NCBI GenBank assembly: GCA_018223435.1
Contig: JAGTTO010000001.1
Location: 806,001 to 870,000, forward strand
Direction of reading: 5' to 3'
Source of the DNA: Lachnospiraceae bacterium Marseille-Q4251
Lineage (GTDB): Bacteria > Bacillota > Clostridia > Lachnospirales > Lachnospiraceae
DNA length: 64,000 nucleotides
The translations under genes were made by a program, and so were the position numbers. The notes beneath the pieces were generated by a model that saw nothing but the letters and a program-made list of their open reading frames with translations, had not been told where the DNA came from and did no database searches. This document shows, piece after piece, positions 18,078-25,278 of this stretch. The number at the start of each line of letters is the position of its first letter. Positions within the stretch are counted from its first letter, which is position 1.

Positions 18078-18332
18078 CTATGAAATTTCTTTTTCATCAT
18101 CTCTTGGTGGTCGGACATAACATAACATTTCTTTTTCACAAGCACCAAATTTTGAGAAATTGGATTTCGCTTCTTTTAGCGTTATTCCATGATTAGAGTC
18201 ACTTGGTTCGTTATCAGAAGCAATGAACGGGTCATTCTCCCAAAAACAAACGGGACAGATATACCCACAATCTTCATTTGCCGGAACATTATAGGTAAAA
18301 TATCCGCAGCAAGGACATTGATATTTCATCAT
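18078..18332 (-). CDS. CPCC-type cysteine-rich protein
   Basis: 84 residues. Starts 'MMKYQCPCCGYFTYNVPANEDCGYICPVCFWENDP', a zinc-ribbon-like fold with CPCC and CPVC knuckles, the hallmark of the Cys-rich CPCC family. The second half has the conserved 'SNHGITLKEAKSNFSKFGACE'. Cytosolic, function unknown; members are often near immunity or toxin genes. It is 21 bases upstream of the DUF5301-like gene on the same strand. Confidence 0.8.
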   Translation of the reverse strand: MMKYQCPCCGYFTYNVPANEDCGYICPVCFWENDPFIASDNEPSDSNHGITLKEAKSNFSKFGACEKEMLCYVRPPRDDEKEIS

Positions 18333-18352
18333 TTCGTATTTTTAGCTCCCCA

Positions 18353-18535
18353 TTATAATTTCATATTTGAATAACAGCAAATTATCAAAAATATCATTCC
18401 TAAAATCGCAAGACTTTCGCATATAGAAACTATTTTAAAATTCCTCAAACTCATTTTTCCTTTTTTATATTCGTCATAACACAAATAAATTGTAATCGCT
18501 GCAAATACAATCGTTATAATCTCGATAACCGGCAT
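18353..18535 (-). CDS. Small two-helix membrane protein
   Basis: 60 residues with two hydrophobic helices (residues 3-19 and 40-56) separated by DEYKKGKMSLRNFK. Co-directional with the CPCC gene 20 bases downstream. No family recognised; a role cannot be inferred. Confidence 0.5.
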   Translation of the reverse strand: MPVIEIITIVFAAITIYLCYDEYKKGKMSLRNFKIVSICESLAILGMIFLIICCYSNMKL

Positions 18536-18586
18536 CTATATCCCTCCTAAAATTGATTTGTCGCTCGTCATGCAATCTGAAAGTTA

Positions 18587-18799
18587 TTATTTCAAAATAA
18601 AGGGTAGTATTATCATAACAACTCCTGATAGAGCAAATAAAATACCGCCAATTTTTGTGGTTTTCAGATATAACTCAGATGGCTCATCTGCACGATAAGA
18701 TTTCCATGCTTCTGTTAATTTCCACACTAAATCTGGCTTTAAAAAAATAAACACACCTAAAACCAAAATTATAACTCCACCACTAATAGACCATAACAT
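18587..18799 (-). CDS. Small membrane protein, DUF6199-like
   Basis: 70 residues with an N-terminal helix (ISGGVIILVLGVFIFL), 'KPDLVWKLTEAWKSYRADEPSELY' and a second helix. This layout (helix, P-x-x-x-W-x-x-T-x-x-W, helix) recalls DUF6199-type proteins. First gene of the small cluster. Function unknown. Confidence 0.5.
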   Translation of the reverse strand: MLWSISGGVIILVLGVFIFLKPDLVWKLTEAWKSYRADEPSELYLKTTKIGGILFALSGVVMIILPFILK

Positions 18800-18969
18800 A
18801 GGCGTCCCTCCCGTTATTCAAGTCCAGTTTGTTATTGATTTCATTATACTTTATTACCTATCGAAAAGATAGCGTATTTTATGAAACTTGTCAGATGGGA
18901 ACAGCTTGCAGCGCAAGGTGTCCCCAGATGGCAAGTCCACAAAAGGATAGCTGGCGGCAGCCAGCGCAG

Positions 18970-19025
18970 GGGTGCAAAACGTCCAGTGGACGTTTGCCCT
19001 GCACCGACCGAAGCGGAGCGGAGAC
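18970..19025 (+). repeat. Covarying hairpin repeat, copy 2 (near oriT)
   Basis: GGGTGC, AAAACGTCCAGTGGACGTTT, bulge GCCC, TGCAC, then CGACCGAAGCGGAGCG and AGAC. Compared with copy 1 the stem differs by T-A to A-T, G-C to A-T and T-A to C-G, always on both sides; loop and tail are nearly identical. It is on the opposite strand to copy 1, about 90 bases from the oriT hairpin. Confidence 0.75.
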
Positions 19026-19112
19026 GGCGTAGCGTCCCCTGTATGATTTGGAGCAGACCATGACTGCGGAAAATCACAGCCCTCCGGCGAGGAGCCTTCG
19101 GAGAACGCAATG

Positions 19113-19159
19113 CACCAACCTCTGGGTGGTGTATAATTGCGCCCTTAGTAAACTAAGGG
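19113..19159. other. oriT: IncQ-like origin of transfer of unit C
   Basis: Inverted repeat CACCA/TGGTG (19113-19117, 19127-19131) immediately followed by TATAATTGCGCCCTTAG. The IncQ/R1162 nic region has an inverted repeat followed by TAAGTGCGCCCT with the nick in GCGCCC, so the match is direct. Just after it lies a second hairpin, CCCTTAG/CTAAGGG, overlapping the stop of the DUF3847 gene. Unit A has the same arrangement at 42449-42488 with a covarying stem. The cognate MOBQ relaxase is downstream. Confidence 0.75.
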
Positions 19160-19449
19160 GTTTCCGGCTTCTCCCGTTCCAGCAGTTTTTTCAATAGTTC
19201 CTGCGTGTCCTGCCTGTGAAAAATGAGTTTCAATAACAGCATGACATCATCATCTGTCAGGTGTTCCGGCTCTTGCAGAAAACTTTCCAGCATACCGCCA
19301 CGGGTACAGAGCCGGTGCGTCCGTTCCTTTCGGGTAAGCTGCTTTAACTGGTGCTGCAATGCCTTTTCATCATTGATTGCTTTCCGCAGTTTCTTTTCGC
19401 TTTTCTCCAACTCCCGGTTTAGCTTTTCCAACTTTGAGGTATCAGGCAA
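19153..19449 (-). CDS. DUF3847 protein, oriT-adjacent accessory
   Basis: 98 residues starting at TTG 19449 (GGGGGA upstream). Almost wholly alpha-helical coiled coil: 'LEKLNRELEKSEKKLRKAINDEKALQHQLKQL', then 'RKERTHRLCTRGGMLESFL'. DUF3847 proteins stand directly beside oriT and MOBQ relaxases, which suggests a MobC-like role in the relaxosome. The start overlaps the end of the preceding gene by 8 bases. The homologue in unit A is at 42491-42781. Confidence 0.75.
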   Translation of the reverse strand: MPDTSKLEKLNRELEKSEKKLRKAINDEKALQHQLKQLTRKERTHRLCTRGGMLESFLQEPEHLTDDDVMLLLKLIFHRQDTQELLKKLLEREKPETP

Positions 19450-19783
19450 GAGCAGCGTCCCCCTTTCCCGGTATCAGTACATAAATCCGGTTTGGTTCTC
19501 CAACGCCCTGACGCACCCGCATGATAAGTCCGGCGGTTTCCAGTTCATTCAATGAACGTTTGACCGTCATGGAACTGCGGGACAAGACTGCGGCAATGGC
19601 TGTAACAGGGAAGCAGACAAACAGGATTCCGTTTTCGTCCTCCTGCCCTTTGGATAGCATAGCGTCCAGCATCCGGCAGTACATGACCTTTGCGGTGCTG
19701 CTGACTGGAAATCCTGTCAACGCTCTGGGAAAAGGCATACAGGGCGGCAATGGTGTGTCTATCGTCATAAATTCAAAATTCAT
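19442..19783 (-). CDS. RepA-like/winged-helix protein of unit C (short)
   Basis: 113 residues. 'SSTAKVMYCRMLDAMLSK' and 'VTAIAAVLSRSSMTVKRSLNELETAGLIMRVRQG' form the winged-helix core found at the N terminus of replication initiator protein A proteins (compare 56137-57204). The C-terminal half of such initiators is absent, so it is either a small DNA-binding regulator or a shortened initiator. It overlaps the genes on both sides by 4-8 bases. Confidence 0.65.
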   Translation of the reverse strand: MNFEFMTIDTPLPPCMPFPRALTGFPVSSTAKVMYCRMLDAMLSKGQEDENGILFVCFPVTAIAAVLSRSSMTVKRSLNELETAGLIMRVRQGVGEPNRIYVLIPGKGDAALA

Positions 19784-19968
19784 TCAGTGTGTTCCTCCTT
19801 TTTCTTTGCTCGTTTGGATAAATAACGGGGGCAGTCAATCACAACCGCCCGGAAGCTCTGCCTGCACCCATGCTGGCATTTCCGGCATAATTCGTTGTAA
19901 GTGACACGCCCCCGGTCATTGAGGTAAAAAGAAAGCTCATGCTTCCTCTTTTTGCTCATTCTCGGCAT
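19780..19968 (-). CDS. Small basic Cys-containing protein of mobilization units
   Basis: 62 residues, RBS GGAGGAAG, stop overlapping the next start (ATGA). 'LNDRGRVTYNELCRKCQHGCRQSFRAVVIDCPRYLSK' has C-x2-C and a further Cys, possibly a metal site; the ends are rich in Lys/Arg. First gene of a three-gene operon with the RepA-like and DUF3847 genes. No function known. Confidence 0.6.
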   Translation of the reverse strand: MPRMSKKRKHELSFYLNDRGRVTYNELCRKCQHGCRQSFRAVVIDCPRYLSKRAKKKEEHTE

Positions 19969-20096
19969 ATTGCGCTTCCTCCCGTTTTAGTGTATGGTTT
20001 CGGGGCGATTTTCGGCAAAATTACGCTCATAGAGCCGCTTAAAATCTCCCGAAGTATCAGCGATAGGGTAGACTATCCCCCTATCAGATTGTCGTG

Positions 20097-20310
20097 TTTC
20101 GGTATCATTTCGGTGTCAGTTCGCCAGTTCTCCCCGGTGTCGTTCCTCCCCTGAATCTCACAGCGGCGTATCGCTCCCTTTGGTACGCTCGTTTTGGTCA
20201 GGATTCCTCCACATCCCTGCCAAAAGTCATGGCACTACATCGCCGGGGAAGCATATCCCACACAGGCTGGTCATTCGATTGGAATAATCCATCGATGAAC
20301 TACCTGTATC
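20097..20310. other. Conserved non-coding block upstream of XRE gene (unit C copy)
   Basis: The region 19969-20451 has no gene. Within it the segments CGGCGTATCG-CTTTGGT-CGCTCG (20163 on) and GGTCATTCGATT (20269 on) recur in the same order before the homologous XRE gene of unit B (34618-34702). Conservation outside any shared reading frame points to a cis element such as a regulatory RNA or recombination site. A further inverted repeat, GATAGGG/CCCTATC, lies at about 20062-20087. Confidence 0.5.
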
Positions 20311-20375
20311 ATAGAACATTTTTGTGCCCTGTGCCGTATGTCCACAAAGTAGGAATTCGGGGTAAAAATCAGAAA

Positions 20376-20407
20376 TTTCCACGATTGCGGAATTGATATG
20401 GTATAAT
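20376..20407 (+). promoter_or_regulatory. Promoter and operator of XRE gene (unit C)
   Basis: Extended -10 TGG-TATAAT (20398-20407), overlapped upstream by the inverted repeat TTTCC-ACGATTGC-GGAA. The unit B homologue has TGC-TATAAT preceded by TTTCC-ACGCTTAT-GGAA at the same distance, so the dyad is conserved and is probably the self-operator of the XRE protein. Confidence 0.6.
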
Positions 20408-20451
20408 CAATTCAACGGTTATAAATGTCGTCAGAAGGGGGAACTGCTTCA

Positions 20452-21258
20452 ATGAACGGAGCTACTACAATACAGGAACGGCTAAAAGATTTACGATTAA
20501 ACAAAGGATTAAAACTGGAAGAACTGGCAGAGCAAACGGGTATTTCAAAATCGGCTCTTGGCAGTTATGAAAAAGATGACTATAAGGAAATCAATCATGG
20601 CAACCTTATCCTGCTGGCAGATTTTTATGGGGTGTCCCTCGATTATCTCTTTTGCCGGACAGAGAACCGGGCGGAGATCAACACGCCATTAAGGGAGCTG
20701 CATTTGAGTGATGAGATGGTAGCACTTCTGAAAAGCGGTCGGATTAACAACCGTCTGCTGTGCGAACTTGCCACCCATAAGGACTTTATCAAGTTTCTTG
20801 CGGACATTGAGATTTATGTGGATGGGATTGCCACCATGCAGATTCAAAACCTCAACGCCCTTGTCGATACCGTCCGGCATGAAATCATTGAACGGTATCG
20901 CCCCGGCGAAGATGACCCCCATTTGAAAGTGTTGCAAGCCGCCCATATCAGTGATGATGAATATTTCAGTCACATGGTACGGGATGACCTCAACCTGATT
21001 ATCCGGGATATTCGGGAAGCCCATAAAAAGGACAGCGAGAGTGCACCTCAGACCACCGTTGCCGATGAACTGAAAGAAAATCTGGAAGCGGTTGAAAATT
21101 TCAAGGGCAGCCGTGATGAAAAGCTGGTTGTCCTTTACTGTAAGCAGCTTGGTATCAACTATAAAAATCTGTCAGATGAAGAATTTCGCTGGCTGATTCG
21201 GATTCTCAAAAAATCAAAGAAAATGGGAACGCCTATCAGCCAGAGGAAAAAACGGTAA
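20452..21258 (+). CDS. XRE-family regulator of mobilizable unit C
   Basis: 268 residues from ATG 20452 (AGGGGG upstream). HTH at residues 5-60: 'LKDLRLNKGLKLEELAEQTGISKSALGSYE', followed by 'LADFYGVSLDYLF'. The C-terminal about 200 residues form a conserved domain shared with the unit B protein (34873-35721), about half identical, with 'LHLSDEMVALLKSGRINNRLLCELATH' and 'DDEYFSHMVRDDLNLIIRDIREAH'. It is the only plus-strand gene of the unit and probably controls the divergent mobilization operon and itself. Confidence 0.85.
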   Translation: MNGATTIQERLKDLRLNKGLKLEELAEQTGISKSALGSYEKDDYKEINHGNLILLADFYGVSLDYLFCRTENRAEINTPLRELHLSDEMVALLKSGRINNRLLCELATHKDFIKFLADIEIYVDGIATMQIQNLNALVDTVRHEIIERYRPGEDDPHLKVLQAAHISDDEYFSHMVRDDLNLIIRDIREAHKKDSESAPQTTVADELKENLEAVENFKGSRDEKLVVLYCKQLGINYKNLSDEEFRWLIRILKKSKKMGTPISQRKKR

Positions 21259-21442
21259 CAAAAAACCGCTGTTGCATGGTTTGTTGGCTTCCATGTAGCA
21301 GCGGTTTGTGTTGTGGCTATTCAGTTGAATTTTCAGAACGACACTGGAAGTTGTTTATCCAAAATGAAAGGGAGTATCCCAAAGTTTGTGTAAACCTCCA
21401 AACTGATGTAAGATAGAATTACTCAGTTTGGAGGTTTATTTT

Positions 21443-22690
21443 ATGGCAAGAAAAAAGGATTCACCACAAAAAGCAGCGCTTAGAGAACTCATGGGAAACT
21501 ACCTGAAAGAAAACAATGTAAAAGTAAAAGATGGAACAGATGTTAATTCCATTATGCGGGATATGATGTCTATCATTTTGGAAGGTGCCCTTGATCAGGA
21601 ACTGGATGAAGAACTGGGATATTCCAAGTATGATTATCGAAATAAAGAAACCGATAATTCCAGGAATGGACATTCCCAGAAAACGTTACATACCAGTTAC
21701 GGAGATATGGAGATTGATATTCCAAGGGATCGAAAAGGTGACTTCGAACCACAGGTTGTAAAGAAGTATCAGAATTCGATTACGCAAGACATGGAAGAAA
21801 AGATCATTTCCATGTACGCAAAAGGAATGACTACTGCCGATATAGAAAGCCACATGCGTGAATTATACGATCTTGAGATCTCCGACAGTACTGTCAGCCG
21901 GATTACTGATAAGATCCTGCCAATAGTAAAAGAATGGCAGGAAAGGCCATTAGAAAGTGTGTATGCTGTTGTATTTATGGATGCGATCCATTTCCATGCC
22001 CGTAATGAGGGGCGGATTGTAAAACGTGCTGTTTACATTGCGATTGGGATCGATATGGAAGGACGTAAGGATGTCCTCGGAATGTATGTTGGTCAAAATG
22101 AAAGTGCCAAGTTCTGGCTCTCCATCCTGAATGGCCTGAAAAACCGGGGTGTAGAAGATATATTGATTGCGTGTGTGGATGGACTGACCGGTTTTCCACA
22201 AGCAATTGAAGCAGTATTTCCCCAGACCGAGATCCAGCAGTGCATAATCCATCAGATCAGGAATACCACGAAATTTGTTTCTTACAAAGAGATCAAACCA
22301 CTTATGGCAGATCTGAAGCGTGTATATGCAGCTCCTACAGAAGAAGTTGCATTGGCAGAACTGGACAGCTTTGACGAAAAATGGAGCGGGAAATACCCTA
22401 AGATTGCAAAGTCATGGAAAGATAACTGGGCAAATCTTTCAACGTATTTTAAGTATCCGGAAGCTGTCAGACGTCTGATCTATACCACGAACACGATTGA
22501 AGGATTTAACCGTCAGCTCCGGAAAGTCACCAAATCCAAGACGGTATTTCCATCCGATGACAGTCTCCTGAAAATGCTGTATCTGGCCATGATAGATATC
22601 ACCAAAAAATGGACGGGACACCGTCAGGATTGGGGACAAATCCATTCTCAGCTGGAAATTTTCTTCGAAGAAAGATTGGAAAGGTTATAA
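21443..22690 (+). CDS. IS256-family (mutator-type) transposase
   Basis: 415 residues from ATG 21443 (GGAGG). Catalytic DDE residues lie in 'VVFMDAIHFHARNEG' (first Asp), 'IACVDGLTGFPQAI' (second Asp) and 'YTTNTIEGFNRQLRK' (Glu), the usual IS256 spacing. Full length. A strong hairpin GGACAGAACC/GGTTCTGTCC (22768-22797) follows as terminator. Confidence 0.95.
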   Translation: MARKKDSPQKAALRELMGNYLKENNVKVKDGTDVNSIMRDMMSIILEGALDQELDEELGYSKYDYRNKETDNSRNGHSQKTLHTSYGDMEIDIPRDRKGDFEPQVVKKYQNSITQDMEEKIISMYAKGMTTADIESHMRELYDLEISDSTVSRITDKILPIVKEWQERPLESVYAVVFMDAIHFHARNEGRIVKRAVYIAIGIDMEGRKDVLGMYVGQNESAKFWLSILNGLKNRGVEDILIACVDGLTGFPQAIEAVFPQTEIQQCIIHQIRNTTKFVSYKEIKPLMADLKRVYAAPTEEVALAELDSFDEKWSGKYPKIAKSWKDNWANLSTYFKYPEAVRRLIYTTNTIEGFNRQLRKVTKSKTVFPSDDSLLKMLYLAMIDITKKWTGHRQDWGQIHSQLEIFFEERLERL

Positions 22691-22767
22691 GCAGAATGCA
22701 TGCTAGGCAGGGCTGGCACAGCCAGTCCTGCTTGACATGCCTTAAAACTGCATTATAATACAAACAA

Positions 22768-22797
22768 GGACAGAACCCTGAAAAACAGGTTCTGTCC
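22768..22797 (+). terminator. Terminator hairpin inside IS256 right end
   Basis: Perfect 10-bp stem GGACAGAACC/GGTTCTGTCC with loop CTGAAAAACA, 77 bases after the transposase stop. It lacks a long T-run, so termination strength is uncertain. Confidence 0.5.
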
Positions 22798-22937
22798 TCG
22801 ATAACTAATGACATATCTTACATCAGTTTTTTCTGTTTACACAAAACTTGAAACGCTCTCTTTATTTATGCTTTCTCATATCTTTTTCTATTGACTTTTG
22901 ATCCTACGCCCCACAAAAAAATAAATATACGCCCTAT

Positions 22938-23264
22938 CTATTCTATACGAACATTCACCAAACTCATTGTAAGTCCTTCGCCTGTTTCAACACTATACCA
23001 TTTTCCCTTTTCAAGCTTAATCGTTTCACTTGCTCCAGAGGTAATATAAGGAATAGCATAATTTACCCCAGTTTTTACATCAATAAAAATCACTTCTGTA
23101 TCTTTCGGACTACTTACTTTTACAGTTCCTGTGATTGATTGTATCTGTTCATTGCCAGAGAGTGTAAATGTGTGTGCCTTTATATATTCTCTATAACTAA
23201 TTCCTGCCACTAAAATTGCAAAAACAACCAAAATTCCAATAATAATCTTTGTTTTCTTTTTCAT
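22938..23264 (-). CDS. Small secreted/anchored beta protein
   Basis: 108 residues from ATG 23264 (TAGGTGATAG upstream). N-terminal helix KIIIGILVVFAILVAGI followed by a beta-rich domain 'FTLSGNEQIQSITGTVKVSSPKDTEVIF'. No family recognised. It lies between the IS256 copy and tnpV and is AT-rich like other cargo. Confidence 0.6.
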   Translation of the reverse strand: MKKKTKIIIGILVVFAILVAGISYREYIKAHTFTLSGNEQIQSITGTVKVSSPKDTEVIFIDVKTGVNYAIPYITSGASETIKLEKGKWYSVETGEGLTMSLVNVRIE

Positions 23265-23311
23265 ACTATCACCTACCAATCCCGATTTGTCATAATCATT
23301 CTATCACACCG

Positions 23312-23689
23312 TTATGAATAAATTATCTCACGCAAAATAATTTCTTCTACCCGGTTGTGAATGTTATTGCAACGCTGCACCCATTCCATTTGATGGGTAC
23401 GCTTTAATTCTTCGGTCACGCCCTCGGCAGCTTTCATCTGTTCCATGATGGTGTCTAACCGTTCCTGTGCCTGTTCGTTCAGGTCTGTAAGATATGTCCA
23501 TAGCTCTCCGGTCAATATCAATGTGTTCAATCTGGCTGGGTGGACTTCTCTTAAATATTCCCGGTGTAGCCGTCCATACTTTCCAATGGGGCGGTGTTCT
23601 TCCGGCAGCTTCAAATCCGGGATGTAGTAATCCCCAACAAGGATATAATCAATTCCGTTTTCTGTTATTCTTGGTTTCAATTCGCTCAT
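23312..23689 (-). CDS. tnpV: TnpV family protein (unit C)
   Basis: 125 residues. '[39 protein letters not shown]' and '[24 protein letters not shown]' are hallmarks of TnpV of Tn4451-type elements. Three copies occur in this window (36126-36503, 49180-49533), each near one end of a mobile unit. Role unproven; probably an accessory of element biology and not a recombinase. Overlaps the preceding XRE gene by 41 bases. Confidence 0.85.
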   Translation of the reverse strand: MSELKPRITENGIDYILVGDYYIPDLKLPEEHRPIGKYGRLHREYLREVHPARLNTLILTGELWTYLTDLNEQAQERLDTIMEQMKAAEGVTEELKRTHQMEWVQRCNNIHNRVEEIILREIIYS

Positions 23690-23921
23690 GTTCCTTACCT
23701 CCTGTGGAAGCAGGCTCGTCTGGTACTAACTCAATCACATCGGTAATCTCACAATTCAGCGTTTCGCAGATACGGGCTAATGTGTCCATGCTGATGTGCT
23801 TTCCCTCTTTGCTCATGTTGGCAATCATATTCGTTGTCATACCGGCGGCAAGCCTTAAATCTTCTTTTCTCATATCACGCTCTAACAGTGTGTGCCAGAG
23901 TGGTTTATAGCTGATGTGCAT
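23649..23921 (-). CDS. Small XRE/Cro-type regulator
   Basis: 90 residues from ATG 23921 with AGGAAA; the longer frame upstream has no ribosome site. HTH 'LWHTLLERDMRKEDLRLAAGMTTNMIANMSKEGKHISMDTLARICETLNC' is of the one-domain YozG/HTH_26 kind common beside tnpV. The last third overlaps tnpV. Confidence 0.8.
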   Translation of the reverse strand: MHISYKPLWHTLLERDMRKEDLRLAAGMTTNMIANMSKEGKHISMDTLARICETLNCEITDVIELVPDEPASTGGKEHERIETKNNRKRN

Positions 23922-24079
23922 ATTGTTTTCCTGCCTTTCTATCCATACCACCGGGGCGGCTGCCCCGGCAGGAACTTTTCTCTTATTATTATAGCACCAA
24001 TCTTGTGAAATCACAATTTATTCTTGTAACCTGCCGCTGATACCGTCTGGATTGTGCTTTTTCTTTCTTTTTGTTCCCT

Positions 24080-24238
24080 TTAATTAGCCATGAACTGTTT
24101 TATTCCTTGTGACTTTGCACCCGGATTGTCCGTTCCATATCCTTCCAGCAGATTGATCACTCCCCAGGCTGCAAGTCCGGCTCCGATCGCACAAACCAAT
24201 GTTTTTAAGGTCGTAATTGCCGTTGTAAAAAATGCCAT
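24080..24238 (-). pseudogene. Maff2-family conjugation protein, C-terminally truncated
   Basis: 52 residues beginning 'MAFFTTAITTLKTLVCAIG' and containing 'GVINLLEGYGTDNPGAKSQGIKQFMAN'. Maff2 proteins of Tn1549-type elements are small membrane proteins of about 70 residues (VirB2-like position) that continue after K-Q-x-M-A with a second hydrophobic helix. Here the frame stops right after FMAN, so the second helix is missing. It follows the virD4 C terminus in the family's usual gene order, and nothing to its left belongs to the conjugative backbone. This is the left edge of the backbone remnant. Confidence 0.65.
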
Positions 24239-24375
24239 AAGTGTACCTTTGGAAAACTTACATTTTCCAGTCCTTTCTTAGATTTTTTCCAGAAATGGAA
24301 GAAAACACTATATAAACCCTGCCTTTTGTGCTACACTAAGCATAGGATTTTCTACTTGGAAAATTCCTCACACGT

Positions 24376-24415
24376 ACAGTCGGTATATTCATTTTCGTCG
24401 ATGGATACCGACTGT
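24376..24415. other. Hairpin between virD4 end and Maff2
   Basis: Perfect 11-bp arms ACAGTCGGTAT/ATACCGACTGT with an 18-base loop, followed on the plus strand by TCCCTTTTT. On the minus strand it lies in the virD4-Maff2 spacer and may process or attenuate the transfer transcript. Confidence 0.5.
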
Positions 24416-24457
24416 TCCCTTTTTCCAAATTATTCATGATTTCCTCCCATGATCCAC

Positions 24458-24478
24458 TTCCCGACAATTTGTCGAGAA
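24458..24478. promoter_or_regulatory. 21-bp palindrome, copy 1
   Basis: TTCCCGACAA-T-TTGTCGAGAA. The same palindrome is at 53291-53311 and 55279-55299 (identical apart from the centre and one arm base). This copy overlaps the region just after the virD4 stop and precedes Maff2. Candidate operator of the backbone XRE repressor or a centromere site for ParB. Confidence 0.6.
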
Positions 24479-24479
24479 G

Positions 24480-24708
24480 TTACATCTGATACAATTCCAC
24501 TTCATCCTCTGGTTTCAGTATCAGATTAGTACTCAGATATTTTTCAATATCAAAGGTATTCTTTTTGTCATAATCGGACAGATATTTGTAGTTTTTATGT
24601 TTGCAAATATCGTATTTATTTGAGAAAAATGGTCTGACACCTCTCACCTGCAGAATACATTTTCCTCCGTCCATAACTGCTATTTCATCCTGGCTCATCA
24701 ACTCTTTG
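24480..24708 (-). pseudogene. virD4: virD4 fragment 3 of 3 (C terminus)
   Basis: Encodes '(G)KELMSQDEIAVMDGGKCILQVRGVRPF...' to the natural stop, 76 codons. It is the C terminus of a VirD4/TcpA-type coupling protein whose other parts lie at 36611-37177 and 51532-52718. Element B separates it from the middle part at the dinucleotide GG of ACAGG-CAAAGAG. Joined, the three parts form an unbroken frame of 660 codons plus stop. Confidence 0.9.
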
Positions 24709-25083
24709 CCACAATGTCAAGTGATGAATTCAAAGAAGCCTCATTATTCCACAAAAAAGGACGGAAGTGCCGTACAGGCTTCTTCCATCCTCATGTCATA
24801 CTCCCACATCCACCTAAGGTGGCACAAGGAGTGGTAACTATGCAGGTTCCTGCTTTGTGGTGCTGATCGCGGCGCTGTTGTACGACAGGAAATTTGAATA
24901 ATTCTGGGGCATAGAACTCCGCCGCAAAAGCGGGGAGCCCTCTGTTTATTCTGCGGCTATAAACCGCTCTCTTTAGATGAAATGTATGCAATACACCAAA
25001 TCACATTTTACCTATTGACTTTTTACAACATCTCCTGTATCCTATAAAACAACACGTCAAAGAAAGGAATTGGAAGACCAACC

Positions 25084-25173
25084 ATGGACGACGCCGACAG
25101 TAGCGACGCTGACCGAAGTAACACTTATTGTAAACTGAATACATTTTTATATATAGGCATAACCTGCGTCTAA
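25084..25173 (+). CDS. Acidic leader peptide upstream of P-type ATPase
   Basis: 29 codons, ATG 25084 with GGAAG 9 bases upstream and a stronger AAAGGA further away. The first ten residues are MDDADSSDAD, five Asp in nine positions, followed by RSNTYCKLNTFLYIGITCV. The stop codon lies inside the 5' half of a strong terminator hairpin. Acidic stretches near the N terminus are known to destabilise translating ribosomes at low Mg2+, a mechanism used to sense Mg2+ ahead of transporter genes. Translation of this peptide is inferred, not shown. Confidence 0.55.
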   Translation: MDDADSSDADRSNTYCKLNTFLYIGITCV

Positions 25174-25201
25174 GCATTTAGATAGCAGGCTATGCCTTTT
25201 T
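25155..25201 (+). terminator. Attenuator terminator between leader and ATPase
   Basis: Stem AGGCATA-CCTGC / GCAGG-TATGCCT, extended by TCTAA/TTAGA, followed by TTTTTGTG. It lies between leader peptide and ATPase gene, so it must be bypassed for expression. GCGTC in its 5' arm can pair with GACGC boxes in the leader coding region (25088 on and 25108 on), a possible antiterminator. Confidence 0.7.
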
Positions 25202-25278
25202 GTGTTTCTTTTTGCTGACCACCGCTGAAAGGCGGTCAGAATATAAATTTTATCAAAGAAAGGAGTGATTGATCCATT

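Larger units (their letters stand above)
21382..22849 (+). mobile_element. IS256-family insertion sequence
   Basis: About 1.47 kb bounded by imperfect inverted repeats of about 35 bases, AAGTTTGTGTAAAC...CTGATGTAAGATA on the left and its complement on the right. One transposase gene lies inside. The 8 bases outside each end do not match, so no target duplication is evident; either the outer boundary is misplaced or a rearrangement followed insertion. It lies just downstream of the XRE gene in an intergenic space. Confidence 0.85.

Noticed and set aside
19131..19160. Possible group II intron 5' end (GTGCGCCC-like sequence at 19131 and 42465)
   Set aside because: No reverse transcriptase or domain V follows, and the sequence matches the IncQ nic core beside a MOBQ relaxase.
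21374..22857. Target-site duplication around the IS256 copy
   Set aside because: The 8 bases flanking the two inverted repeats do not match.
25020..25260. yybP-ykoY or M-box riboswitch before the P-type ATPase
   Set aside because: The conserved cores of these classes were not found; only the leader frame and terminator are supported.
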